64,000 bases of DNA from Xiphydria camelus (Eukaryota; Arthropoda; Insecta; Hymenoptera; Xiphydriidae), in assembly GCA_963678675.1 (NCBI GenBank), contig OY783195.1:3296001-3360000 (forward strand), written 5' to 3'. The translations under genes and the position numbers were made by a program. This document shows, piece by piece, positions 26,601 to 38,400 of this stretch. Below the pieces are notes generated by a model. That model saw only the letters and a program-made list of their open reading frames with translations. It was not told where the DNA came from and made no database searches. The number at the start of each line of letters is the position of its first letter. The first letter of the stretch is position 1.

Positions 26601-26787
26601 ATCCTCGGTACTCCTTATGCGTATGAACATGCCTGCGGAATATCGCATAATAATAACCCAAGTATTAGGCGATCTGCAATTCAACTTCTACCACAGATGG
26701 TTCGACGTTATATTTTTGGTATCGGCATTATCTTCTATAGTGTTTTTATACTTGGCGCACAAACAAGCACCGACTGAACGTTTATAA
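23611..26787 (+). CDS. GPHR: Golgi pH regulator (GPHR/GPR89 family), complete
   Basis: Eight coding exons were rebuilt: 23611-23652, 24030-24193, 24274-24380, 24926-25336, 25480-25661, 25929-26114, 26272-26337 and 26587-26787. Together they give 452 aa, close to the 455 aa of the human protein. Every junction keeps frame. GPHR is a multi-pass Golgi membrane protein proposed to act as an anion channel that supports Golgi acidification; plant relatives are called GTGs. Family signatures include [12 protein letters not shown] in exon 2, [12 protein letters not shown] and a [18 protein letters not shown] membrane segment in exon 4, the hydrophilic loop ending [11 protein letters not shown] in exon 5, FWSQHISF in exon 6 and the C-terminal [14 protein letters not shown] in exon 8. 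The ATG at 23611 gives MGFLEDT, which fits the short N-terminus of the family. The exon 4 donor was set to GTGCGT (25337) because it restores the frame into exon 5. The gene ends tail to tail with the glucosidase II gene. Confidence 0.95.
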
Positions 26788-26795
26788 AATATGGC

Positions 26796-26801
26796 AATAA
26801 A
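26796..26801 (+). promoter_or_regulatory. Polyadenylation signal of GPHR
   Basis: An AATAAA hexamer begins nine bases after the GPHR stop codon, so the 3' UTR is predicted to be very short. It is the only good hexamer close to the stop on this strand. Confidence 0.6.
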
Positions 26802-26865
26802 ACGATTTTCGTGTAAACTAAAATTCTATTCTAATATTTTATTGAAATCTCTGTACATTCAACAA

Positions 26866-26871
26866 TTTATT
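26866..26871 (-). promoter_or_regulatory. Polyadenylation signal candidate of glucosidase II alpha
   Basis: An AATAAA on the minus strand lies about 285 bases past the stop of the convergent gene. A second copy sits at 26838-26843. Both are within about 75 bases of the GPHR signal, so the two transcripts probably end almost back to back or overlap slightly. Confidence 0.45.
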
Positions 26872-27154
26872 TAACTATTAAGCGCTATATTAAGGACTTA
26901 TTACCATTTATAAAAGTGCAAATTACAGCAGACTTTATGTATAAGCGATGTCAAATGTATACTACTCAATTACGTAGATCACCCAACTCGACCACCGTAC
27001 ATCGCGAATCTCGTTAACGATTAAACTGCATTCGAATGTTTCACGAGAGGCAGCGTATGACCGCATCACAGATAATCGAAAGCTAGTGACAATTATAACC
27101 AATTGTTGCTACATCAGGATTACAGAGTATAAGTTCCCATGTAAAATGTAAAAC

Positions 27155-30100
27155 TTAGCGATTTAATTCAATAGTCCACTCTTCTCCCATATTTGCACTA
27201 GGTTTGCGCAATGTCAACACATTGTTATTGGGATTGTATTTGGCTTCCAGCTCGACTCGTCCCAGGCCTGTAACATAAATTCAATAATCTATTAAACAAT
27301 ATCGCGATAATCTTCATTGTCGTCGCCTCGATCAAACTCGAGTGCAGAATGTATCGGCTTTCCGATTGCAAGGCGAACGTTACACTTACTTTTAGAAATT
27401 AAATGCGCCGATTTGATCCCCTGCGGCGGATTGGCGATATCAACGCGCTCCAGCCAGCTCTTAGTCTCGTACGTGGCCAACTTGTCCAACAGCGTAGATT
27501 TAAGCGTGTTACCATCGAAGGAGAATCTCAGATACAAATATCTTCCATGACGGTACTCGAAGCTGACTTCGTCGTCGATGTACAGACTACCGGTGGCCTT
27601 GCCGTCGTCGCCAGCGATGACGATCAACGTGTACGGGTCGTTCTTCATGGCTACGGAGCTGCGACGAATCCTCATCTTCCGTGGGACGATGGAACCGCCT
27701 CTTTGGAATACGGGAATCTTGTGAAGAGTGACCGGGACGTTCGTCAACCCCGCGTGACGGTACTGCTGCATGGTATCGATGTCGTACCAAGCCACCTTGC
27801 CTTCCCCGGGAAAGTAAACTGGGACTTCGGTGACGGATGGCTGATAAACCGATCGCACGAGGATCGCGTCTCCCAGTAACAATTCGTCGTCGATTGTGAA
27901 GGTTCCCGTTTCGGTGGGATAATGAGCCCACAACGGACGCATGACGGGAGTTCCATTGACCTCGTGCTCCCTGAACAATGTGTACCAGAAGGGCAGATAA
28001 GAGTACCGCATGCGCAGCGTTTCTCGGACGATCTGAGTGGTCTCGTCGTTGAACGTCCACGGCTCGCGTCGCTTGGTCTCGATGTGCGAATGCTGACGGA
28101 AGAACGACAGCCAGGCGGCCGCCTGATTCCACCTGATGAACAACTCGGAGTCCGGATTCCTGAAGAAGCCACCGACGTCGGCGCCGCACATGGAGATCCC
28201 GGAAATTGCGAGCGAGAGGCACATGGGAAAGCTGATGCGCAGATGCTCCCACTCGGCGAAATTATCACCCGTCCAAACGGCCGCGAAGCGCTGCGTACCG
28301 GCGAAGTGCGACCTGGTTAATATGAAGGGCCTCAGGGAACCCCCGGACCTCTTGAAAAGAGCTTCGTACGTGGCCTGCGTGTGCACGAGGCCGTTGATGT
28401 TATGCACGTCGCGATGCTCCCAGCCGCCGTAGTGAATCATGTCCTTCGGCATCGTCACCTCGGGCCCGTTGAAGACGCTGGGCTCGTTCATATCGTTCCA
28501 GATGTACACGTCGTTCGTGGTACCGTGAAATTTATCCAGAGCGTACTGACCGATGTAGTATTCGCAAACTTTCGGATCGAAAAAGTCCAGATAAGAAGAG
28601 GATCCCGGCCAGCACCAGCCCTCGTAGTCCTTTCCATCTCTGGCTTTCACGTAATATCCCATGCTCGTCGCGTCGTTGTGCAGGAAATAATTGGGGTCAC
28701 GCTTGATGTGCGGATCGATGATCACCACCAGCTTTCTGCCCTTCGTCGTTAGATTGTGAATCATCCCCAGAGGATTGGAGAACTTCCGCGGGTCCCAGGT
28801 GAAGTACTTCTTGCTGTCGGTGTACTCGATGTCCAGCCACATCACGTCCATCGGAATGTCGTACTTGTCGAAGTTATCGGCGATTTGACTGACGTCCTCC
28901 TGATCATTGTAGTTCCAACGGGATTGATGGTAACCCAACGTGAAGATTTGAGGCAATGGTGCCGTTCCCGTAAGGATCGTGTACTGTCTAAATGCATCGA
29001 AAGGCTTTGGTCCCAAGACGAAGAATACATCGATAATTCCGGATTCGGACATGAAATGCGCGTCGACCTGCGGCTTCTTCGTTGAACCGGACACGAAATT
29101 TACGATACTCTCGACGACATTGTTGTCGGCGCTCGACAAAATGTCGATCCACGTCTCAGCTGCGTTATGCCAGAAGACGCCCACTGTTTTCTCTTTTCCG
29201 TGAGCGTAAAGTATAGGAACTGCTCCGTAAAGTGCCATGCGCTCATTAACCTCATACTCGAACACATCCAAGTTATACAATCTGTATGGGTCAGTTTGCT
29301 TCGTGGATCTCAAAGCGAAAGAGTCAGCGTGTTCGGGAATCCCATAGGCGTTTTCCGCTCCCGGAAAACTGAAATCCAAAGCAACCGCTTCTGGACCATA
29401 CGGCTTTGAGTCGTGATGGGATTTGAAATTTTCTTCCCATGCTCCAGGATCATTGTCAGCTCCGTCTCCGGGAAATTCCGGTGGAGAAACTTGGACATTT
29501 TCCGCCCCTTCTTCGGGTTCCGGTTTCGGCACGGGTTTTGTTCGTAAGTGCTCAAATCTCATGAGACCCCGTGCGTTCGCGGATATGACCAATTGATCTC
29601 CGGAGTACAAATCAACCCTGAATGGCTCCGTGAACAAAGTAGCTCTATTGGACCCGCTCGCAACGGTAACATACTCGTTGGTTTTTTCTACTAATTCCAA
29701 CTTTGCCAATTGTGGTTCGCCTTGTAACGCGTGTTCCACTTCATATCTGAGATGCAGGGGATTTTTCTCATTGACGCGAAGCCTGAATGTATTATCCTTG
29801 AGTGCACTGAGTTCTAACTGATAATATATTCCCGTGTCTTTGTTGAATAATTCGGCTTTCAAGGCTGATTCATTTTGCGATACCGTATTTGATAAAAGCC
29901 TGTACGGTGTTTTGCCTTGTTCTAATTTTCGGCAGCGGCTGAAACATTGAAAATTACATGCGGCTCGAACGAAATAATTTGCAGAGAAAAACAACAGAGG
30001 TGACTAATAAATATTTACCGACAAAAACTGCTCTGCTCGCATGTTTTGAAATTGTCCCGATTGACGGCACTTGTCAAGAGGGTGTAGCAGAGAACGATAA

Positions 30101-30562
30101 ATACCAACCTGTAGTAGCATAATTACATTAATTTTAAACTACCTTTAAATTTGGAAGTGTAATAATTGAAGCACAAAAAATACTGAAATATTTAAGCATT
30201 ATTCAAATTATTCGTATTGGTTGGCATACATAAAAAAATTAAATACTATCAATATATGGATCAACATTTATTTGCATGTAATACTGACGCAATAATGATA
30301 TAATACGATATACTATATCATACTAAAATAAATAATATAAAAGAATGTTAAAAAAAATCCTTAATTTTACCGGTGACGCGTCAGCGTGCGTTGCAATAAT
30401 CTAGCTTATATTAAAATAATGAATCTTTAGGTTAGTTATGTTCGACAGTGATTACAAATAATTAAGATACACGTATACCGAAAATCAGTCCTTCAAAATT
30501 CAATTAAATTACATAAATACTGCGAAAATAACAAATGATACTTACTTAATATGCGAAGCCAT
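27155..30562 (-). CDS. GANAB: Glucosidase II alpha subunit (neutral alpha-glucosidase AB), complete
   Basis: Four exons were rebuilt: 30562-30546, 30108-30019, 29938-27390 and 27267-27155. They give 922 aa with all junctions in frame. The enzyme sits in the ER lumen and trims the two inner glucoses from N-glycans as part of the calnexin/calreticulin cycle; it works with a beta subunit that is not in this window. The first 20 or so residues form a signal peptide split over exons 1 and 2 (LVFIVLCYTLLTSA), followed by NFKTCEQSSFC, a conserved start of the mature family. The GH31 catalytic domain shows the nucleophile in WNDMNEPSVF (Asp about 518) and the acid/base in VWTGDN (Asp about 594), plus MWLDIEYTD, PHIKRD and CGADVGGF. 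No KDEL is present, as expected for the alpha subunit. The C-terminal exon encodes LEAKYNPNNNVLTLRKP and ends at TAA. Exon 3 must stop at the GTAAGT at 27389; reading on gives a false C-terminus. Confidence 0.97.
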
Positions 30563-32350
30563 ATTACCGAGTCGCAACGGCGTCTATCCTACGACTACCG
30601 TTGTTCGACTGTAGCGAAATCTACCTATACACAATGAAAGCTATTACTTTGTCGGTCAATGCGCGTTATTCGTAATATTATTCGACAAGATTAGGTATTA
30701 TAAGAGAGATTCGAATAATGATACTCTAAGTATTATTATAAGCATAATAATACTTTTATTATACATCCGGCGAGTCGTTTAAACGCCTCGAAAATCACCC
30801 CAGAGACCGTAGGCCAAGTTTCGCTGGAATTGGAAGCGGGAAAAATCATTCGACCTTTTCGCAGCTCTCCGCGAGCTGTACCATCTTCTCAATAATTGAT
30901 CATTGATGTGACATGGGAACAATCGCCGAGATATCGAGGATATTAATTCCATGGGCTTTCGTGGCTACGAAAATCTAGGGGTACTCGTATGATTCTATCT
31001 CTAAAATCGAATCTCCAAAATTCTAGGGCTTGGTCGCACTTACTAGAAATCAAATCTACTGAACTTGTGTCGTCGAGATTTTGATGGCGATGGCGCGTTG
31101 TAGAGGAATATTCACGTATAGTAATGCATAATTGAGAGAGATGTCCAGTATTCCAAGAAAATATGATTATTCAAATAATAGTTCTTGAATTAATTAATAT
31201 TTTCGTAGTTATGCAGGTAGTACTGATTCCTTTTTAAATGTCGGCATTTGCGGCAGCTGATGGATACGTCCAAAGTTTTCCCGAAGAATGATTTTTCTTT
31301 TTTTATTTAGACTATTTAGATTAGATATTAATGTATAAAAACGATGGTTTAAAGATATGTTCATATCAAGCCCTGTTTTTACACATCGGAAATGCTAATT
31401 TTCTGCATTGATTTCATATTAAGAAGTAAATCTTAATAGGAACATAAATAATTCTATTTAAGTCCGCGCGCGTGTTCGTATTTGATGTGAGTCTCGAAAT
31501 GGTTCAAGAATAGATGGTTGCGGTATCTAGACGAATATACCTGCGAACGAACTTGTCAGGTGATTAGGTATTTCAAATCTATTGTACCTACTGCGAGTGG
31601 GACTGACCGTGAGAAATGCTTTGTGTCACTCTCTATGCAAAAATACCTGCTACACAAGCTTGTAGAGGCTTGAAGGAGGTCGATTCTACAGCAATGGAGT
31701 ATGTAGAATTATTGGCAGCTGTTGCCCATCTGGTTCATGATATTCACGTTTGTGTTTGACTATTTAATTCGCAGTAGTGCAACAGGGTGATCACGACGGA
31801 ATGTTCGTATGATTGTGCTAGAGAAATACCTAATAAAAAGTTGAGAAAGATGTGATTGATTTATATTTTTGGAGCAAGGGAGAGCGTACGTCTTTTCTGG
31901 AGAATTCCTTGTAAAGCAAATGGTATGTTTAAAAGATACTAGGGATAAAAATCTATTAAGATAAGGATAGGGATACGTATGAAATAAATAATCGTAATGT
32001 TCGCTTCATTTGATGTTTGTATCGAATAATTTTTCGAATGTGTATACAGGTGCAATAGGAGGAGTCTTTGGTATTCTGGTTTTGTCGCCTTTAACTGTCC
32101 GTTAGAAATGTCTCTAAACTCCAACTATTAATTCTTCGCATATAATAATCTATTTTCAAAGAAAAAAGTGACGTTGCTGATTATATTTTATAAATCATCG
32201 AAATTTAATAAGAGAATAATTTTACAAAAATATGAAGGAAGCAGTACAAAGAAATCAAAGACGTAGGATTGTTTTTATGATTAAAAAAAGACTTACTTCA
32301 TTGAGAAAAATTCCATTGATAGGGCATTATCTCTCTTCTTTGTTTTTCAG
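30563..32350. other. Intergenic region between glucosidase II alpha and TRPM
   Basis: These 1.8 kb of mostly AT-rich DNA separate two divergent genes. The part next to 30562 should hold the glucosidase II promoter and 5' leader. The TRPM transcription start must also lie here if the exon at 32351 is used, since that exon begins with a splice acceptor and so needs a further upstream non-coding exon. No coding exon, RNA gene or clear transposon was recognised. Confidence 0.5.
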
Positions 32351-32411
32351 CGTCTCATCCGTATTTCTGCGTAAAGCAGGCATGATCGAGAAGAATAAAA
32401 GCATCCGAGTG
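32351..32411 (+). CDS. Trpm: Candidate first coding exon A of TRPM
   Basis: A good acceptor (TTTGTTTTTCAG) and donor (GTATGT) bound 61 bases that contain an ATG at 32382 followed by ten codons ([10 protein letters not shown]), ending in phase 0. This joins in frame to the exon at 36131. The frame is also open upstream of the ATG within the exon, so a still earlier start cannot be excluded. No other gene nearby would use it. Confidence 0.55.
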
Positions 32412-35400
32412 GTATGTAATATTACAATGTTATACAACCTACTATAGACTTTAGCGAATTTGCATTCACTAAAGAATAACTGAAATTTACGGTTTCTTTA
32501 TGTAAATGCAAGCTGAATTGTTCTTTGCATATTTCAGTAAAATTTAAGTCACGTTTTGATAAATGCTGTGCGTATATTTTCAGGTTATTTGGATTAAAAT
32601 TTCTGTATAATTATTTCATTTTACGTTTCGTAATGGCATAATATACCTATGTTATTTCCTAAGATCTGTTGAAAAAAAAATATTGAGGGCCCTTTGAAAG
32701 CTATGAACTTTCGTAAATTTTTGTTGCTTAGTGAAAGCTTTCATCTCGCTAATTTTATTTTTAGGTTAGGTTAGATTAGGTTAGGATTAGAATTGAGGTG
32801 CAAAATGAGATATATGTGATATGTGATAGAATAGATGTGTGGTACCCATATGTGATAGAAATAAAATAATTAATTCCTGTTATGTGTGTGATGAATTTGC
32901 GTTCATTTATTGAAGTATCCTGCTAAAAAATTCGGCAGAATCAAGCAGAGAACGTATAAGCATATTCTATCCATATTTTTGTAGATAATATATTTTAGGA
33001 TTGATTATTTTAGTATGACCGAATGTAACTTATATTTTATATAATCTTTAAATCTAAAACAGTTATCGAAAGTCAATTGTAATTTTACATCGTTATTTCG
33101 ATGACAAGCTATTCTTCATTAATAGTACTGAAACAAAAGTTTTACTAAAATTTGTTAGCAAGTTTTGACGAAAATCTCACATGCATTCTGTATTCCCGCA
33201 ATATTATTACAATATTGAAATCTTGACAAGCTATTCTTCATTAATAGTACTGAAACAAAAGTTTTACTAAAATTTGTTAGCAAGTTTTGACGAAAATCTC
33301 ACATGCATTCTGTATTCCCGCAATATTATTACAATATTGAAAGCACTCGCTAGGATGCACAAAATTTGCAGCAGTATTAGGCCTAGAACGCACGAGCCGC
33401 GAACCGCGGCGGTTGGCGGTCGCGCGGTTGTTAATTTATATAGGAATATATGGCAGACAACGCACTGGCATCCGCGTGTTCGCGCGGATGAGCGGACGCG
33501 GAAACCGCGCGGACTTTCATAGTAGCAGTCACTGCTACTATAGCGACCAACCATCCGCGGCGGTTTCCGCAAGAGCAATCCGCGCTTCCCCGCGGCACCG
33601 CTTCGCCGCCAACCGCCGCGGTTCCCGCTCGTGTGTTCTAGGCCTGTTGCGAAAAGATGGCAGCAATGCAGACGAATCGGGTCGCCTTGGCTATGGTTGA
33701 GCTCTCTTTGTATTCAAGATAAGATAAGAATTTCGTCGAGGAATTTGGACAGCGTTTCACAATGAAAATGAATAGAATAGGCATTCGCTAATGTGATCAC
33801 GTTTTTTACGTTTAAGTACCCTGATAGCTAAACGTATAGTAGTAACTCTCTGAGGCTGGAAAAATAATTCTCATAAATTTCGTGCAGCCGCTGTCGCTAG
33901 ACTAACAAAATTTGCAGCTGCTGTCGGCAGAATTACAAAAGATATACAGTGGTCCCTCTATTACTCGCGCGTCTCGGGGCTGTAAATTCGCAGAATTCTG
34001 AGTTAGAAAAGCTTCGCTTCAGCTCCCACTCACCTCAATGGAGGCGTGGCAAAAGAAAGAGACAGCGCGGTTTCTACCATTCTACGGTACCGGCTTCTCC
34101 TCTCTATATCTTCACGCGCACCCCTGTGCGCACTTTATGCTATGGCAGCAGTCATGGCGTCACGGGAGGAGTGGGGGCAATCACTTCCCCTCTCGCGCGA
34201 GTAATGGAGGGCGCGAGTAATAGAGGGACCACTGTATTGGGTCTATGCATAATTCCGTAGCGAAAATTGAGTAAATTTCAATCCCAAGCTTCCGTAAATG
34301 CCTTGAAACAGTTGATTGGTTAATGATGAGGTTATTTCTGATCTCTGTAGTCGTTAAATGCCGGTTGGAGTCGATTAAAGCAATTGATTTGATCGACATC
34401 AGTAGCATCTTCGAGATCAAAATCTCTGCGACGAAATTTCGCAAACCACTTTCGACGCACACACTCGCTTACGGCATTCTCTCCGTATACGGTGCATATT
34501 TTTTTGTGGGTTTGCGACGCGTTTTTGCCTTTTCGGAAGTGAAAGAGCGAAATGCACCGAAAAACAGGTTTTTTCCTTCCATATTCAATAATTCGATAAC
34601 GATGAATGCTTTCTTAAAATGTCGGCACAAATTTCACCTTTTATTTAATGTATGACACCTCGTACGTTTGACACATGTGAGAGCCGAAAAACAACTGCGA
34701 ACGACATCTGTCGGGATTTTGCTACGGAATTAGCAGATTACGCTATTTCAACACTGTCCATATCCTGCCATCATTTTGCTGTCAGGATATATTATATTTT
34801 GTATACGATACAATAAGTATATTAGGGCAACTATTAATTATTTATAGGAACAAATGTTAAGATGAAATGATTGTTCTTTTCAAATTCTAAATCGAATTCC
34901 ACACCAAAACGAGAAAATGACATTCATTATTTACATATTAAATAGAGGCTTTACATATCTTTGTTGTAAGTAGGTACGTTTCAGATGCGTAATTTTCGAG
35001 ACTCGCTTAGATAAGAAGCTTTTGTTGCTGTTCATTTCCAAACATACGTCGGGATTTACACGAAATTACCATAAATTGCAGTGCATGTTCGGCGAAAGAA
35101 ACGAAATATTTCTTTAATTATACTGAAATTTGACCAACACGACGGTTTCGCCGAAAAGTTATGAAATTTCACCTTAAGTCTAATGAACGCGAAATCGCCA
35201 GAGAATTCATGCGATAATGTCGACACAATTTAGTTAAACTATTAAAAACTGCGTTTAACTAAGTTCCCTCGGTTTTTATTTTCGCTTGTGTTCCTATTTT
35301 TTTAGTTTGCGCGAACTCCTTAAGTTTAACGCGGACGAGTTCCTTTCCATCGTCGCTTGACTCAAGATGGCAATTGGGAGCATTATCTGTGGAGCTAATA

Positions 35401-38400
35401 CTCCAAGAGTAAAGAGAAAAAAAGTAAAGGTACATTTTCTTTATTTAATTTATTTTTAATTCCTTCGTACACAGAGGAAAAAAATTAGTTGGATCTACCG
35501 AAAATGACTTGCGGGGCGCAACTAATTATTTACTTAGATGAATTAGATCTTTTTTCATGTCAATTTGATATTTCTTCCTGGCAATCACATACTATTTCAT
35601 ATGGAAGGAAGAGATATCTAATTGATTTAATAAAAAATTGCATTGGTGTAAATAAATAATTATTTGCGACCCCGCAAATAATTAAGTCCTTCGTTGCAAC
35701 AACAACTTAAGTCGAGTTAAATTTTTGTTATAGATTTATCGATTTTTACGTCCAGCGTCATATCAACTATATGCAGTTTATGTTACAGGGTTTTCAGAAT
35801 GAACCAGAAACCTTGTAACTTATACCGCGTGTAGTTGATATGACGCTGAACGTAGAAATTAATAATTCTATAACAAAAGTTTAATTCGACTTAAATTGTT
35901 GTTGCAGCGAACGGCTCAAATTTCAGTAGATCTAATTAATTCTTTTCTCGGTGTAGTTCCTCATTACTTTTGTTTCGTTTCATACACAATTAGCAGTTCA
36001 CTCCAACGCTTAAGCGTTTGCACCTTAGATAATTTAATTCGAATGAAAATATGTATAAAAATTAAAAGACTAAGATTTATGAATAGTCCAAATTGCACGT
36101 CGAATACTAGTTTGTATCATTGTGTTGCAGACAACGGCACGTAGCTGGATAGAGGCAACATTTCAGAAGAGAGAATGCTCCAAATTTGTTCCCAGTGCGA
36201 AAGACGAGCACAGGTTAGTGGATACCTCAGTTTGGATTCGATCTAAATTTAAATTGAACAGATCGGTATGAATAAATAGTTCGGTACCTTTCTCTACGCA
36301 GTCTCTTGTCGCCATTACGCGCGCGCACGCGCGCGTGTAAGATTGAAAAATTGTTATCGAATTGAAAGCAAGTGTGTGCCCCTGAGAATGCGCTATAAAA
36401 TTTGAGTTAATTTAACACAGGAACACCGGATTTTCAACTATGTACGAGTGTTATCAATTGAATTGGATAAAACACCCCTATAGCTTCCAGATGGACGTCG
36501 ATCACCGTTAACGTAATTGCGTATATCGACGATTGCTTTTTATCGTTCAAACTGTCTTTCGTCATCGTTTCGTTCAATCATCTTTATACGCCGTAATTTG
36601 TCGACGCGTCCCGACGAATCACAATTTCGCCATTTTCATTTTCGTCATTGTCGCAGACGTCTACGTTATCTGTTCGGACTAACATTCGGTTGCTTATTCG
36701 TTTGATTTACTTTTCTTTGTTTCGTTCCGTTTTTTAGGTTGCAAGAGGTGCAAGGCGATAAAAATGCCGAGTACGATGTTATCACCACGTCCAGGTGAGA
36801 CTCTAACGTGCAGTCGCGTGATGCGATCACGTCGAGCTAGCCCCTTTCGGTTGCTTAGGAGTCATTCTCATTCGAAAGTGCGAGAAGCGCATCTCTTGTC
36901 GATTAAAAGAGACGATTATCGCTTTTTCTTTTACACGCACGAGCATTTCGCAAACCATCCCGAGCATTTTGTCAAATACGAACTCAGACGAGCGCGGCGA
37001 CTTTTATGCCTTTGGGTGAAACGAGCATGATCGAAAGCCCTGTTAACGCGCTACAGAAATCCGGTCGGTCGATCCTACCAATTTTAACCATACATGTTAC
37101 ACCGTGCTTATGTATTGTGTTTCGTACATAATAAATATGAGTGCTCAAACCTAACACATGATATGTTTAAATCACTTATTATTGAAACTATATACCGCCG
37201 CGCGCACGCGAAACCCAAGATCGTAAAGTGCACTAAAATACTCGAGCGGGAAAAGTCACGGAAGATGGGAGCGGTCTTGGTCGAGGAAGAATATGCCAAT
37301 ATTCTTCGCGACGATTCAATGTTTGCTTCCTGCCTGAGAGAGAAGACGTTAAAGAGTTTGTTCGAATGCAATTTTGGAGGGGTAAATCGAACGTCCCACT
37401 CCACGGAGAGAGTGTACTTAAAATGTCCGTATACATACTTGAGCGTCACTTTAAACGGAACGGTCGATTTGACGATTCTTCCTTCATTTATTTTGCATTG
37501 CAGATGTTGCTGTGGCCATTCCTTCACGCACCACTGCGGGACTGGCGCGGACGTTCAGAGCTACGCCGCCTGCAGTCCCGGGGAAAGGGAGCAAGAGCAA
37601 TGGTCTCCGAGCAAAAATACGCGACCGTTTCCCACGGATGCGTACGGCACTCTAGAGTTTCAAGGTGGACCGCATCCTACGAAGGCTCAAGTAATCCACA
37701 ACGAATCCTTTACATGTTCATCGAATTTTATCATCTCGAACGCGCCAAAACGTCTCGACGCTAAACGCGGAATTGCCCTATCGAAAAGATCCCATAGAGC
37801 TGATGTGCTTTTGACACAGCAATTCCAGATATCCACTAGAAAAGTTTGAAAAGGACGAATAGGAGTTCACTGGATTCTACGTGAATCTGAGATGACAAAT
37901 AGGGATTTACCGAATTTTATATGTATCCGCAGAAGCTAAAAAAATCCCATAAAGATAATCAAGACCTATACACGCAGTTTTATTCGTAACTACTAATAGA
38001 ATTTACAAGATTTTATTTGTTTCTACAGATACACGTAAAATTCAATACATTCCTACTCATCAATCTTAGATTTTTATTATTGTGTATCTGCAATTGCTGT
38101 ATCAAAAGCACATCAAATTCCCATTGAGATTCAATGAGATTTTTACCATTTTTCAATGAGAATCCATGATATTCTTTCAATAGGCTGGTCTTCGTCTATT
38201 TTCAGTACGTGAGGCTGGCGTACGACACGAGGCCGGAGCCCATAGTTCAATTGTTGCGACGGGAGTGGAATTTAGGCTTGCCGAAATTGCTGATAACCGT
38301 TCACGGTGGCCGTTCGAATTTCGAACTGCAGCCGAGCCTGAAGAAGATCTTGCGGAAGGGATTGCTGAAAGCTGCCAAGACCACGGGGGCGTGGATATTC

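Noticed and set aside
27403..29409. Several long plus-strand ORFs opposite glucosidase II alpha
   Set aside because: They are antisense shadows of a long, GC-balanced coding exon; none has a domain or splice sites, while the minus frame encodes an intact GH31 enzyme.
37094..37503. N-terminal part of a 251-residue plus-strand ORF
   Set aside because: Only the segment from 37504 matches TRPM; the part before it lies upstream of a clear CAG acceptor and is intron read-through.
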